Source: Bradyrhizobium canariense (lineage in GTDB: Bacteria > Pseudomonadota > Alphaproteobacteria > Rhizobiales > Xanthobacteraceae). Taken from it: 64,000 nucleotides of DNA. The stretch covers positions 1 to 64,000 of the forward strand of contig NZ_JAFCKJ010000022.1 in NCBI RefSeq assembly GCF_018130465.1, in the 5' to 3' direction. The position numbers and the translations under genes were made by a program. Positions 34,786 through 43,120 of this stretch are shown here, one piece after another. Position 1 is the stretch's first letter, and each line of letters starts with the position of its first letter. The notes below the pieces were generated by a model. That model was not told where the DNA came from, did not search any database, and saw only the letters and a program-made list of their open reading frames with translations.

Positions 34786-35604
34786 ATGCTTCCCGGCTTT
34801 CGCTTCCTGTTTGCCGCGATCCTGCTGTCAGCCTCCATCCTGGTGTTCGGCCTGGGCGCCGCCGCGCTGCTGCGGGCGAGCCACGAGCAGTATGTCAGCA
34901 ACCCCTCCTGGCGGAACGGCCCGCAGGAGCAGGTGTTTGTGCAAGCTCCCGAGCCGGCCCAGCCGGTGCTCGCGGCACTCCGCGCCGAGCCGGAGGCGAC
35001 CGAGCCCACGCCGTCGCTGCGTGACCAGGTGCCGACGATCGGATTGCCGGCGAACGAGCCCGAGAACACGCCAGAGCAGGTCGTCGCGCTGACGACCGAG
35101 ACCGACGTTCAGCCGCAGGCCGTTGCAGCTCCGGCTGACGCCCCGGCCGAACCGGCCAAGACCGAGACAATCAAGACCGAGACGACCAAGACCGAACCGG
35201 CCAAGACCGAGACGACGGTGGACGCCGCCGCGCCGGCTCCCGCCGACACGCTCACCCCGGCCGACACCACGGCATCGATCCCCGAGACCCAGCCTGCGGC
35301 GACCGCCAGCGCGCCGGCCCCGGCCGATCCCAGTGCCGCCCTCGCCTCCTCCGCGCTCGATATCGCCTCGGCCAAGGTGGCCGCGCTGAATGACCCCGCG
35401 ACCATGGCCTGGAAGGATCCGCCGGCGAAGGCCAAGGCGGACACCAGCGCATCGGACAGCAAGGCGACCAAGCGCAAGGCGAAGGCCAAGAAGCGCCATC
35501 GCATCGTACGGCGCCCGCCGCCTCAGCAACTGCAACAACAGCTCGATCCGTTCGGGCAGCCGCAGCAGCCGGCGTACGCCACAACGACCGCGCGTACGCG
35601 CTGA
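34786..35604 (+). CDS. Membrane-anchored low-complexity protein
   Basis: 272 aa. MLPGFRFLFAAILLSASILV begins an N-terminal membrane anchor (to about residue 28), followed by a long Pro/Ala/Thr/Glu-rich periplasmic stretch with KTET-type repeats (about 125-150), then a Lys/Arg-rich segment (KATKRKAKAKKRHRIVRRPP) and a Gln/Pro tail. The layout resembles cell-wall spanning linkers. ATG 34786 is chosen because the hydrophobic anchor starts there; the frame is open upstream. Function unknown. Confidence 0.75.
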   Translation: MLPGFRFLFAAILLSASILVFGLGAAALLRASHEQYVSNPSWRNGPQEQVFVQAPEPAQPVLAALRAEPEATEPTPSLRDQVPTIGLPANEPENTPEQVVALTTETDVQPQAVAAPADAPAEPAKTETIKTETTKTEPAKTETTVDAAAPAPADTLTPADTTASIPETQPAATASAPAPADPSAALASSALDIASAKVAALNDPATMAWKDPPAKAKADTSASDSKATKRKAKAKKRHRIVRRPPPQQLQQQLDPFGQPQQPAYATTTARTR

Positions 35605-35660
35605 TGCCCTCTTCACCTCACCGCGCTTGCGGGGAGAGGGAGCGCACCGTCGTCGTGGCG

Positions 35661-36515
35661 TCACGCAGGGCCGGTCGCGATCGCCGGGCCTTTTTCCTGA
35701 CCCCATTCCGACCATGAACCGTCGTAGAGCGCGGTGTCGGTGATGCCGAGGCGGTAGAGCGCCAGCGTCAGCACGCCGGCAGAGACCCCGGAGCCGCAGC
35801 TCGTCACGATCGGCGCATCGAGCTTGACGCCGGCGTTCGCGAAGGCGGCGCGCAGATCGTCGAGCGGCTTCATCGTGCCGGTCGCGGCGTCGAACAGCTG
35901 ATTGTAGGGCACGTTGCGCGCACCGGGGATATGGCCGGAGCGGATGCCCGCGCGCGGCTCGGGCGCACGACCCTCGAAACGGTCGGCGGCGCGCGCGTCG
36001 ATCACCTGCTCGGCACGGCTTTCGACGTTGGCGATCAATTGCTGCATGCTGCGCACGCGTTTGGAATCGTAGCTCGCCTTGAACGTCGCAGGCTTCGGCT
36101 TCGCCTCGCCAGTCTCGGTCGCACGCCCTTCGGCGCGCCACTTCTTCAGGCCGCCGTTGAGGATGCGCACATTGCCGTGGCCAAAAGCCAGGAACATCCA
36201 CCACGCGCGGGGCGCAGCGACCCAGCCGCCGGCATCGTAGATCACGACGGTGTCGGCATTGGAGATGCCGAGTTGACCTGCGTCGCGGCCGAACTGCTCG
36301 GCGCTCGGATACATGTGCGGCAGCGGGTTGGAATGGTCCGAGACCGCATCGACGTCGAAGAACACCGCGCCCGGCAGATGCGCGGCGAGATAGTCGTCCT
36401 TCGGCAGCGGCAGCACGCCGGGCAGCTTGAAGCTGGCGTCGAGCACCTTGACGTTGGCATCGTTGATGTGGGCGGCGAGCCATTCGGTGGAGACGAGGGG
36501 ATCGGTGACGGTCAT
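35661..36515 (-). CDS. sseA: 3-mercaptopyruvate sulfurtransferase (SseA-type)
   Basis: 284 aa with two rhodanese domains. The first, inactive one has VLDASFKLPG and HLPGAVFFDVDAVSD; the second carries the active Cys240 in the loop CGSGVSA, the mercaptopyruvate-type loop (thiosulfate enzymes have CRxGx[RT]). C-terminal YDGSWSEWG is typical. It moves sulfur from mercaptopyruvate to thiols or cyanide. Followed downstream by repeats and a single-domain rhodanese. Confidence 0.93.
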   Translation of the reverse strand: MTVTDPLVSTEWLAAHINDANVKVLDASFKLPGVLPLPKDDYLAAHLPGAVFFDVDAVSDHSNPLPHMYPSAEQFGRDAGQLGISNADTVVIYDAGGWVAAPRAWWMFLAFGHGNVRILNGGLKKWRAEGRATETGEAKPKPATFKASYDSKRVRSMQQLIANVESRAEQVIDARAADRFEGRAPEPRAGIRSGHIPGARNVPYNQLFDAATGTMKPLDDLRAAFANAGVKLDAPIVTSCGSGVSAGVLTLALYRLGITDTALYDGSWSEWGQEKGPAIATGPA

Positions 36516-36540
36516 TGCATGCTCCGGCAGTTGTCTCAGT

Positions 36541-36623
36541 CGTCATGGCCGGGCTTGTCCCGGCCATCCACGTTCTTCTTCGCGGCAAAGACGTGGATGC
36601 CCGGGACAAGCCCGGGCATGACG
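36541..36623. repeat. Inverted repeat (family B)
   Basis: Arms at 36541-36573 and 36591-36623, each containing a GGGCTTGTCCCGG-like inner palindrome, around a 17-base spacer. Fills the gap between the rhodanese gene start side and sseA. Related to 15560-15680. Confidence 0.85.
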
Positions 36624-36647
36624 CGTGGTAGATAGCTTGCGTCCAAT

Positions 36648-37061
36648 CTAAGCCTTTTTCTTCGGCTCCCACTGCTCGACCGGTCCGCCGGCGTCGCGCC
36701 AGGCGGCGTAGCCGCCGGCGATGTGGGCGACGGGCTTGAGCCCCATGTCCTGCGCGGTCTTGGCGGCGAGCGCAGAGCGCAAGCCGCCTGCGCAATGGAA
36801 GACGAACTTCTTGTCCTCCTGGAAGACCGGCTTCGCATAAGGGCTCTGCGGATCGATCCAGAATTCGAGCATGCCGCGGGTGCAGGCGAATGCGCCGGGG
36901 ATGCGGCCGTCGCGCTCGATCTCGCGGGGATCGCGGATATCGACAATGACGACGTCGCCGTTCTTGGAAATCTCGATGGCGTCCTTGGCGGTGAGCGTCT
37001 CGATCTCGGCATTGGCCTCGTCGATCAGCGCCTTGATGCCGCGGGTGATGGTCTGGGGCAT
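36648..37061 (-). CDS. Single-domain rhodanese-like protein
   Basis: 137 aa. VVIVDIRDPREIERDGRIPG (about 38-57) and the active loop HCAGGLRSA with the catalytic Cys, then HIAGGYAAWRDAGGPVE. An N-terminal helix precedes the domain. Probably carries persulfide sulfur in the cytoplasm. Same strand as sseA upstream; the repeat between them is 100 bases. Confidence 0.92.
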   Translation of the reverse strand: MPQTITRGIKALIDEANAEIETLTAKDAIEISKNGDVVIVDIRDPREIERDGRIPGAFACTRGMLEFWIDPQSPYAKPVFQEDKKFVFHCAGGLRSALAAKTAQDMGLKPVAHIAGGYAAWRDAGGPVEQWEPKKKA

Positions 37062-37106
37062 GTGGTTCTCCCTCTTGTTGTCATTCCGGGGCGCGCGGAG
37101 CGCGAG

Positions 37107-38282
37107 CTAGTGCGTCAATTCCTTCATCGCACCCTCGAGCCCCTCGATCGTGATCGGGTACATGCGGTTGGCAAAGATGCGTTTGATGATGGTGGTGGAT
37201 TCCGAATAGTCCCAGTGCTTCTGAGCGACCGGATTGAGCCACACCGAATGCGGATAGGTGTGGATGATGCGGTCGAGCCAGACCGAGCCGGGCTCCTCGT
37301 TGACGTGCTCGACCGAGCCACCGGGCACCATGATCTCGTAAGGCGACATCGAGGCATCGCCGACGAACACGATCTTGTAGTCGTGCGGATATTTATGCAG
37401 CACGTCCCAGGTCGGCGTGCGGTCGGTGAAGCGGCGCTTGTTCTGCTTCCACACGCCTTCATAGAGGCAGTTGTGGAAGTAGAAATACTCCATGTGCTTG
37501 AACTCGCTCTTCGCCGCCGAGAACAGCTCCTCGACCTGCTCGATATGCGCGTCCATCGACCCGCCGATGTCGAAGAACACCAGCAGCTTCACCGCGTTGC
37601 GCCGCTCGGGCCGCATGTGGACGTCGAGATAGCCGTGATTGGCGGTCTCGCGGATCGTGGTGTCGAGATCGAGCTCGTCCGGCGCGCCGGTGCGCGCGAA
37701 CTTGCGCAGGCGGCGCAGCGCCACCTTGATGTTGCGGATGCCGAGTTCGACATTGCCGTCGAGGTCCTTGAACTCGCGCTTGTCCCACACCTTCACGGCG
37801 CGGTTGTTGCGGTTCTTCTCCTGGCCGATGCGGACGCCTTCGGGATTGTAACCGTGGGCGCCGAACGGCGAGGTGCCGGCGGTGCCGATCCACTTCGAGC
37901 CGCCCTGGTGCCGGCCCTTCTGCTCCTCGAGGCGCTTCTTCAGGGTCTCCATGAGCTTGTCCCAGCCCATGGCCTCGATCTGCTTCTTCTCTTCGTCCGT
38001 CAGGTATTTCTCGGCGAGCTTCTTCAGCCACTCCGCGGGGATCTCGGCCCCCTCCATGGCGTCGAGCAGGCTCTCCAGCCCCTTGAAGACGGTACCAAAG
38101 ACCCGGTCGAACTTGTCGAGGTTGCGTTCGTCCTTCACCAGCGCGGTGCGCGACAGATAGTAGAAATTCTCGACCGAGTAGTCCGCCAGATCGGCGTCGA
38201 GCGCCTCCACCAGCGTGAGGTATTCGCGCAGCGTCACGGGGACCTGCGCGTCGCGCAGAGAAGTGAAGAATTGCAGGAACAT
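37107..38282 (-). CDS. VWA-domain protein (CoxE/MoxR partner type)
   Basis: 391 aa. N-terminal helical part (MFLQFFTSLRDAQVPVTLRE ... LSRTALVKDERNLDKFDRVF) as in VWA proteins paired with MoxR ATPases. The VWA domain near 230-380 has a MIDAS motif with Asp238 in FFDIGGSMD. Such proteins bind metal and dock clients for MoxR-driven remodelling. The moxR gene is divergent 476 bases away. ATG 38282 follows from the conserved N terminus. Confidence 0.9.
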   Translation of the reverse strand: MFLQFFTSLRDAQVPVTLREYLTLVEALDADLADYSVENFYYLSRTALVKDERNLDKFDRVFGTVFKGLESLLDAMEGAEIPAEWLKKLAEKYLTDEEKKQIEAMGWDKLMETLKKRLEEQKGRHQGGSKWIGTAGTSPFGAHGYNPEGVRIGQEKNRNNRAVKVWDKREFKDLDGNVELGIRNIKVALRRLRKFARTGAPDELDLDTTIRETANHGYLDVHMRPERRNAVKLLVFFDIGGSMDAHIEQVEELFSAAKSEFKHMEYFYFHNCLYEGVWKQNKRRFTDRTPTWDVLHKYPHDYKIVFVGDASMSPYEIMVPGGSVEHVNEEPGSVWLDRIIHTYPHSVWLNPVAQKHWDYSESTTIIKRIFANRMYPITIEGLEGAMKELTH

Positions 38283-38405
38283 GGGTGACAGATTGCCCGT
38301 CGGGGGGCGGACGTCAAGGGGCGGAGGCCACTGCTCTACGCTAGACCGGGGGGCTTTTTGCTCTAGAATTGGCGGTCTCACGGGGTTGTTTTGGGGACGT
38401 TTACA

Positions 38406-38651
38406 ATGGGAATTCTCGCAGCGCTCATCATTGGCGCGATCGCAGGCTGGCTTGCCGGCAAGATTGTCCATGGGGCGGGATTTGGGCTGATCGGCAACAT
38501 CGTCGTCGGCATCATCGGTGCGCTCGTGGCGAGCTGGATTCTGCCTCAGCTGCATATCCAGCTCGCAACGGGCACGGTCGGGGCCATCGTGGATGCCACG
38601 ATCGGCGCGGTGATTGTGCTCGTCATCCTTTCACTGATAAAACGGGTCTGA
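38406..38651 (+). CDS. GlsB/YeaQ/YmgE-family membrane protein
   Basis: 81 aa, three hydrophobic segments. MGILAALIIGAIAGWLAGKI, GNIVVGIIGALVASWIL and TVGAIVDATIGAVIVLVILS are typical of the transglycosylase-associated (GlsB/YeaQ) family, small stress-linked inner-membrane proteins with unclear role. ATG 38406 is the family start, although 38391 is in frame. Confidence 0.9.
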   Translation: MGILAALIIGAIAGWLAGKIVHGAGFGLIGNIVVGIIGALVASWILPQLHIQLATGTVGAIVDATIGAVIVLVILSLIKRV

Positions 38652-38757
38652 AAGCCTGACCGAACCAGGAACGGCCGCCACGCGCGGCCGTTCCCATGTC
38701 GCGACCGGGGCAATGAAATTGGCAATGCCTCGCGCCGACGACCAACAAGGACGCGCA

Positions 38758-39600
38758 ATGAAATTTACCGGCACCAAGGACTATGTTGCGACCGACGATC
38801 TCAAGGTCGCGGTCAATGCCTCGATCGTGCTGGAGCGCCCGCTGCTCATCAAGGGCGAGCCCGGCACCGGCAAGACGGTGCTGGCGGAGGAAGTAGCGAA
38901 GGCGCTGAACGCGCCGCTTCTGACCTGGCACATCAAGTCCACCACCAAGGCGCAGCAGGGCCTCTACGAATACGACGCGGTGTCGCGCCTGCGCGACAGC
39001 CAGCTCGGCGATGCCCGCGTGTCCGACATCAAGAACTACATCAAGCGCGGCAAGCTGTGGGATGCCTTCACCGCCGAGCAGCGCCCGGTGCTCCTGATCG
39101 ACGAGATCGACAAGGCCGACATCGAATTCCCGAACGATCTGCTGCTCGAGCTCGACCGCATGGAATTCCATGTCTACGAGACCGGCGAGACCATCAAGGC
39201 GAAGCAGCGCCCGATCATGATGATCACCTCCAACAACGAGAAGGAGCTGCCGGACGCGTTCCTGCGCCGCTGCTTCTTCCACTACATCAAGTTCCCCGAT
39301 GCCGACACCATGACCCGGATCGTCGACGTCCACTTCCCCGGCATCAAGAAGCGGCTGGTCGAGGAAGCCTTGCGCATCTTCTTCGAGGTCCGCGAGGTGC
39401 CCGGCCTGAAGAAGAAGCCGTCGACGTCGGAGCTGCTCGACTGGCTGAAGCTGCTGCTCAACGAGGACATGAGCGTCGAACAACTGCGCGAGCGCGACCC
39501 GCGCAAGCTGATCCCGCCGCTGCACGGCGCACTGCTGAAGAATGAGCAGGACGTGCATCTGTTCGAGCGGCTGGCATTCTTGAGCCGACGGGAAGTGTAG
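38758..39600 (+). CDS. MoxR-family AAA+ ATPase
   Basis: 280 aa. Walker A GEPGTGKT (residues 33-40), Walker B LLIDEIDKAD, sensor 1 region MMITSNNEKELPDAFLRRCF with the Arg finger, and C-terminal lid KPSTSELLDWLKLLL. Acts with VWA proteins to load metals or remodel complexes. The partner VWA gene is the divergent 37107-38282. ATG 38758 begins MKFTGTKDYVATDDLKVAVN; a preceding ATG at 38713 is less likely. Confidence 0.93.
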   Translation: MKFTGTKDYVATDDLKVAVNASIVLERPLLIKGEPGTGKTVLAEEVAKALNAPLLTWHIKSTTKAQQGLYEYDAVSRLRDSQLGDARVSDIKNYIKRGKLWDAFTAEQRPVLLIDEIDKADIEFPNDLLLELDRMEFHVYETGETIKAKQRPIMMITSNNEKELPDAFLRRCFFHYIKFPDADTMTRIVDVHFPGIKKRLVEEALRIFFEVREVPGLKKKPSTSELLDWLKLLLNEDMSVEQLRERDPRKLIPPLHGALLKNEQDVHLFERLAFLSRREV

Positions 39601-39777
39601 GTTCGCTGCCAGTCCCGTCATCCTGAGGTGCGAGACATGGGACGCAACGCGTCCCATGGGGAGCCGCGAAGGATGCACGGCCGAGATGCAGCCGGGCCGT
39701 CGCCCTTCGAGGGCCGCTGAAGAAGCGGCCGCCTCAGGGTGACGGTGACGGATTGGCACTGGCTGCTCCAACACACT

Positions 39778-39865
39778 CGTCATTGCGAGCGCAGCGAAGC
39801 AATCCAGAATCCCTCGGCGGCGACAGCCTGGATTGCTTCGTCGCAAGGGCTCCTCGCAATGACGG
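39778..39865. repeat. Dispersed palindrome (family C)
   Basis: CGTCATTGCGAGCGCAGCGA ... GGCTCCTCGCAATGACG, with GCAATCCAG/CTGGATTGC inner arms. Same family as 7785-7872 and 43731-43818. Confidence 0.88.
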
Positions 39866-39982
39866 AGCTAGGGGCAGCGGCATCTCTCTCCAACCCGCAC
39901 CTCAATTGCAGACACACCTTCGCATCCTCGCGGCGCATTTCGCCCGAGCTTTGCGTCACTCCTCGTCCTCCGATGAAAGAGG

Positions 39983-40095
39983 GCGCAGGGAAGGCCGGGT
40001 GCCGACTGGCACCTGCGGTCTGCTGCGCGAATAGAGCGCAAAGGAGACCGCACAGCAGCATACAGGTGTAGCCAATCACTCGGCCTTCCCTGCGC
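39983..40095. repeat. Structured element: 15-bp stem enclosing two hairpins
   Basis: GCGCAGGGAAGGCCG (39983-39997) pairs perfectly with 40081-40095. Inside are a 6-bp hairpin GGTGCC/GGCACC (39998-40013), an 8-bp stem TGCGGTCT/AGACCGCA (40014-40021 with 40045-40052) capped by TGCGC/GCGCA (40024-40028 with 40036-40040), and 28 unpaired bases. As RNA it would form a three-way junction. No coding role is evident; it may be a mobile repeat or a non-coding RNA. Confidence 0.7.
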
Positions 40096-40650
40096 GATGG
40101 TCGGACGGCTTATGCCGTGCTCTCCCGGGAGCCGAGTTCCTTCTGGCCTCCCTCGCCTCGCAGATTGACGATGCAGTCCGCCCGGTTGGGCTCGCTCACA
40201 CCTCCGCGACAGGCTTGGCCGTAGCAACGACGGCCAGGACCACACGGTTTTGCCGTACGCGTTCAGCGCCGCTCGTCCGCACGAAGCCTCGGGCTCACAG
40301 GGACTACCTGCCCTGCCCACGCCTCTCGCGCACGACGCTGCCGCGTCCACCGCAACCCGGCCCGCGCTTCGAACGACTCGCGAACCGCCCCTCTTCGTCG
40401 GACCGGGCTGTTTCGATGTATGCCGCAATTCCGAATTTCGGTAAAGTGGAATATTTTTGCGGAGAGGGATTGACGGGGTGGCGGGTGTTTTGCCCGACGG
40501 GCAAACTTGAGAAGATCGCGGTCCATGCGGCAAGTAATCGAAGTTACGTACCCTTAGCTTCCCTAGTCCTTTGACAACTTAGAATAGCGCCTTATAGCGT
40601 GGCAATGGACGATCTCATAGTCAGCGCAAATGATCTGAAAGGAAGTCGAA

Positions 40651-40944
40651 GTGCGAAGTTCGTATCTCGAGTTGCCAGACGACTTTGAGGACTACGGCTG
40701 GGAAGTGGAAGCAAAGGGACGGTTTTCCGAGGCCCGGGTCATTGCCTCAGGCGCTCGCTACCGGATCAACTTCTATGATTCAGCGCGGCTCAGTCAAGAA
40801 ATACAGGACGAACTCGCGGGTGGTCGAATATTCTTTGAGCCAAACGTGATCATCCTGCGCGCTGTAACGCGAGCTAACATGGAAGGCGCAGCCGAAGAGT
40901 TGGTGCGGTCGAGTCGAGTGTCTTCTCTACTAGCTGAAGTGTAG
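40651..40944 (+). CDS. Orphan protein, unknown function
   Basis: 97 aa, GTG start at 40651 with AGGAAG 9 bases upstream. Alpha/beta character (YGWEVEAKGRFSEARVIASG, ARYRINFYDSARLSQEIQDE, FFEPNVIILRAVTRANMEGA). No signal peptide and no family that I recognise. Base composition is less GC-rich than neighbours, hinting at transfer. The TAG stop lies inside the first arm of a family F repeat, so its original C terminus may be altered. Confidence 0.6.
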   Translation: MRSSYLELPDDFEDYGWEVEAKGRFSEARVIASGARYRINFYDSARLSQEIQDELAGGRIFFEPNVIILRAVTRANMEGAAEELVRSSRVSSLLAEV

Positions 40945-41026
40945 GGTGGGTTAGCGTAGCGTAACCCACCTCTTCTATTTCCGCATCGGCAGAAGTGGTG
41001 GGTTACGCTGCGCTAACCCACCCTAC
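40941..41026. repeat. Inverted repeat (family F) overlapping a stop codon
   Basis: Thirty-base arms at 40941-40970 and 40997-41026 pair with one mismatch; core GTAGGGTGGGTTAGCGTAGC. The left arm contains the stop of the 40651 gene; the right arm ends beside the stop of the convergent gene at 41031. Confidence 0.9.
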
Positions 41027-41030
41027 ACGG

Positions 41031-41318
41031 CTATGGACTGTGAAGCGTCGACGCCCACTCCAGAGCCGGAAGCACCGTGCCGACGAGCAAGCCATATGAA
41101 AATGCCTTTTGAACTGGTGTGCCCCGAGGAAACCATCCGATTCCGCCCATGAAATAGATTGCCGCCCAGAGGCCAGCAAAGAGGGTCCAATCCCGCCAGC
41201 CCACGCGCAACCGCAGACCGACTGGAATAGCGGTGCAGAGAAAGACGAGGCCGCAGACGGCAATCTGGCCAACGGATTGTCGTTCGGCGCAGGTTCGGGG
41301 CATTTGCTGCTTTTCCAT
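41031..41318 (-). CDS. Small membrane protein, unknown function
   Basis: 95 aa. Three hydrophobic stretches: QIAVCGLVFLCTAIPVGL, WTLFAGLWAAIYFMGGIGWF and FSYGLLVGTVLPALEW. Probably an inner-membrane protein. It is enclosed between two family F repeats (40941-41026 and 41324-41447). No family recognised. Confidence 0.6.
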   Translation of the reverse strand: MEKQQMPRTCAERQSVGQIAVCGLVFLCTAIPVGLRLRVGWRDWTLFAGLWAAIYFMGGIGWFPRGTPVQKAFSYGLLVGTVLPALEWASTLHSP

Positions 41319-41323
41319 CAGTA

Positions 41324-41447
41324 GAGCGCGTAGGGCGGATTAGCCGAAGGCGTAGTCCGCCACGGCTCGTTTCCACGTCGAAAGAAGCGACAGGTTACGC
41401 CAACGGCAGCGCTTCGCGCAGTCGCGGAGCTAACCCACCCTACGCAG
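41324..41447. repeat. Family F repeat, composite
   Basis: Starts CGTAGGGCGGATTAGCCGAA and ends GAGCTAACCCACCCTACGC. It separates the small membrane protein gene from the GMC oxidoreductase stop and probably combines two family variants. Confidence 0.75.
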
Positions 41448-41456
41448 GCGGCGCCC

Positions 41457-43103
41457 TCACGCCACCGCGGCGTCCGGGACGCGCGCGGCTTCCATCGGCT
41501 GCTTGCCGCGGATCAGGTCCGAGGCGCGGTCGGCGATCATCATGGTCGAGGCGTTCAGGTTCGCCGAGATCATGCGCGGCATCACCGACGCATCGATCAC
41601 GCGGAGGCCTTCCAAACCGTGGACGCGGAGCTGGTCGTCGACCACGGCCCAGGTGGAATCCGCCGGGCCCATGCGGCAGGTGCAGCCGGGGTGGAAGGTG
41701 GTGGTGCCGCGTTCGGTGGCTGCCGCCAGGAATTCGTCGTCGGTGTTGATGTTGGGCCCCGGAAAATCCTCGTAGGCGTAATAGGGCGACAGCGGCGCGG
41801 ACTTCAGGAGCCTGCGCGCGAGCTTCATGCCGCCGACGATGACGCGGCGGTCGAGCTCGGCGTCGAGATAGTTGGTCTGGATGATCGGCGGCGCGAACGG
41901 ATCAGACGAGCGGATGCGGACATAGCCGCGGCTCTCGGGGCGCTGCTGCCAGGACGCGACCGTCATGCCGGGCTCGTCCTCGAGCTGGCCTTGCACGCCT
42001 TCCTTGTAGCTCGCCGGCGTGAAGGTGAGCTGGAGATCGGACGAATCCGCGCTCTCGCCGGAGTGCCAGAAGCAATAGACCATGGTCGGCGACAGCGAGA
42101 GCAGGCCGCCGCGCGTGGTGGCCCATTTCAGCGCTTCGACCCAGAGCGACAGACCGCGGCGAAGCTCATTGATGGTCCTGATGTCCTTGACGCGCGCGAC
42201 CGTGCGCGGGGCGTAATGGTCCTGCAGGCCTTCGCCGACCGGCAGCGCGTGACGCACGGCGATGCCGTGGGCGCCCAACAAATCGGGCGAGCCGATTCCG
42301 GAGAGCTGGAGCAGCTGCGGCGAATTATAGGTGCCGCCGGAGAGGATCACTTCCTTGTTCGCACGCACTTCCACCGGCGTGCCGCCATGGCCGCCCTTCA
42401 TGTAGCGCACGCCGACGGCGCGCTTGCCCTCGAAAATGATCTCGGTGGCATGCGCGTGCGTGTGCACATGCACGTTCGGCCGCTTCATCGCGGGCTTGAG
42501 GAACGCGGTCGAGCCGGAGACGCGCAGGCCCTTGTCGATGGTGCGCTGGCAGTAGGAGACGCCTTCCTGCTTCGCGCCGTTGTAATCGGGGTTGCGGGGG
42601 ATACCGAGCGAGACCGCGCCTTCCATGAAGGCTTCGCAGAGCGGATCGCGCCAGTTCATGGTGGTGACGGTGAGGTTGCCGTCACGGCCGCGATAGGTGT
42701 CCTCGCCCTCGCCGACCCGCTTCTCCAGCCGCCGGAAGTAAGGCAGCACGTCGGCATAGCCCCAGCCGCGATTGCCCATCTGCGCCCAGGTGTCGAAATC
42801 CATGCGCTGGCCGCGATTGTAGATGTGGCCGTTGATCGAGGACGAGCCGCCGAGCGTCTTGCCGCGCGGCGCATAGATGCTGCGCCCGCCGGTCCAGGGC
42901 CCGACCTCCTGCTGGTAGGCCCAGTTGATGCTCTTCATGTGGAAGGTCTTGATGAAGCCGGCCGGCAGATGGATGTAGGGGTGCCAGTCGCTGGGCCCGG
43001 CTTCGAGCACGCAGACGCTGGTGTTGGGATCTTCGCTCAGCCGGCTGGTAAGCACACAGCCGGCGGAGCCCGCGCCGATGATCACATAATCAAATCTATC
43101 CAT
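41457..43103 (-). CDS. GMC-family FAD oxidoreductase (choline-dehydrogenase-like)
   Basis: 548 aa. FAD site FDYVIIGAGSAGCVLTSRLS, GMC signature 1 PRGKTLGGSSSINGHIYNRG, signature 2 SGGTYNSPQLLQLSGIG and the catalytic His in TTTFHPGCTCRMG. The end LRVIDASVMPRMISANLNAS is typical. It oxidises an alcohol; BetA is the closest well-known relative, but no betB, betI or transporter is adjacent, so choline is not assured. ATG 43103 begins the FAD fold. A GNAT gene lies 17 bases upstream in the same direction. Confidence 0.93.
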   Translation of the reverse strand: MDRFDYVIIGAGSAGCVLTSRLSEDPNTSVCVLEAGPSDWHPYIHLPAGFIKTFHMKSINWAYQQEVGPWTGGRSIYAPRGKTLGGSSSINGHIYNRGQRMDFDTWAQMGNRGWGYADVLPYFRRLEKRVGEGEDTYRGRDGNLTVTTMNWRDPLCEAFMEGAVSLGIPRNPDYNGAKQEGVSYCQRTIDKGLRVSGSTAFLKPAMKRPNVHVHTHAHATEIIFEGKRAVGVRYMKGGHGGTPVEVRANKEVILSGGTYNSPQLLQLSGIGSPDLLGAHGIAVRHALPVGEGLQDHYAPRTVARVKDIRTINELRRGLSLWVEALKWATTRGGLLSLSPTMVYCFWHSGESADSSDLQLTFTPASYKEGVQGQLEDEPGMTVASWQQRPESRGYVRIRSSDPFAPPIIQTNYLDAELDRRVIVGGMKLARRLLKSAPLSPYYAYEDFPGPNINTDDEFLAAATERGTTTFHPGCTCRMGPADSTWAVVDDQLRVHGLEGLRVIDASVMPRMISANLNASTMMIADRASDLIRGKQPMEAARVPDAAVA

Positions 43104-43120
43104 GGTGCCTCGGCCGCCGC

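Larger units (their letters stand above)
39601..40650. other. 1-kb gene-free block of repeats
   Basis: No gene is supported. From left to right: a family E repeat (39613-39742), a family C palindrome (39778-39865), then about 640 bases rich in inverted repeats (39890-40510). These include the folded element at 39983-40095, a hairpin ACGGCTTATGCCGT (40105-40118), a CTCCCGGGAG palindrome (40122-40131), TGGCCGT/ACGGCCA (40216-40236) and TTTGCCC/GGGCAAA (40489-40505). Open frames here lack homology signs and start codons with ribosome-binding sites. From about 40510 the DNA becomes AT-richer. Confidence 0.75.

Noticed and set aside
36723-38288. 521-codon open frame on the plus strand opposite the rhodanese and VWA genes
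   Set aside because: It spans two real genes in antisense and shows only GC-driven composition.
39868-40533. Possible 221-residue protein in the repeat block
   Set aside because: The frame covers the stem-loop element, has no ribosome-binding site, and its sequence is what palindromic repeats encode by chance.
41457-43103. Calling the GMC enzyme BetA
   Set aside because: No betB, betI or choline transporter is next to it and GMC enzymes act on many alcohols.
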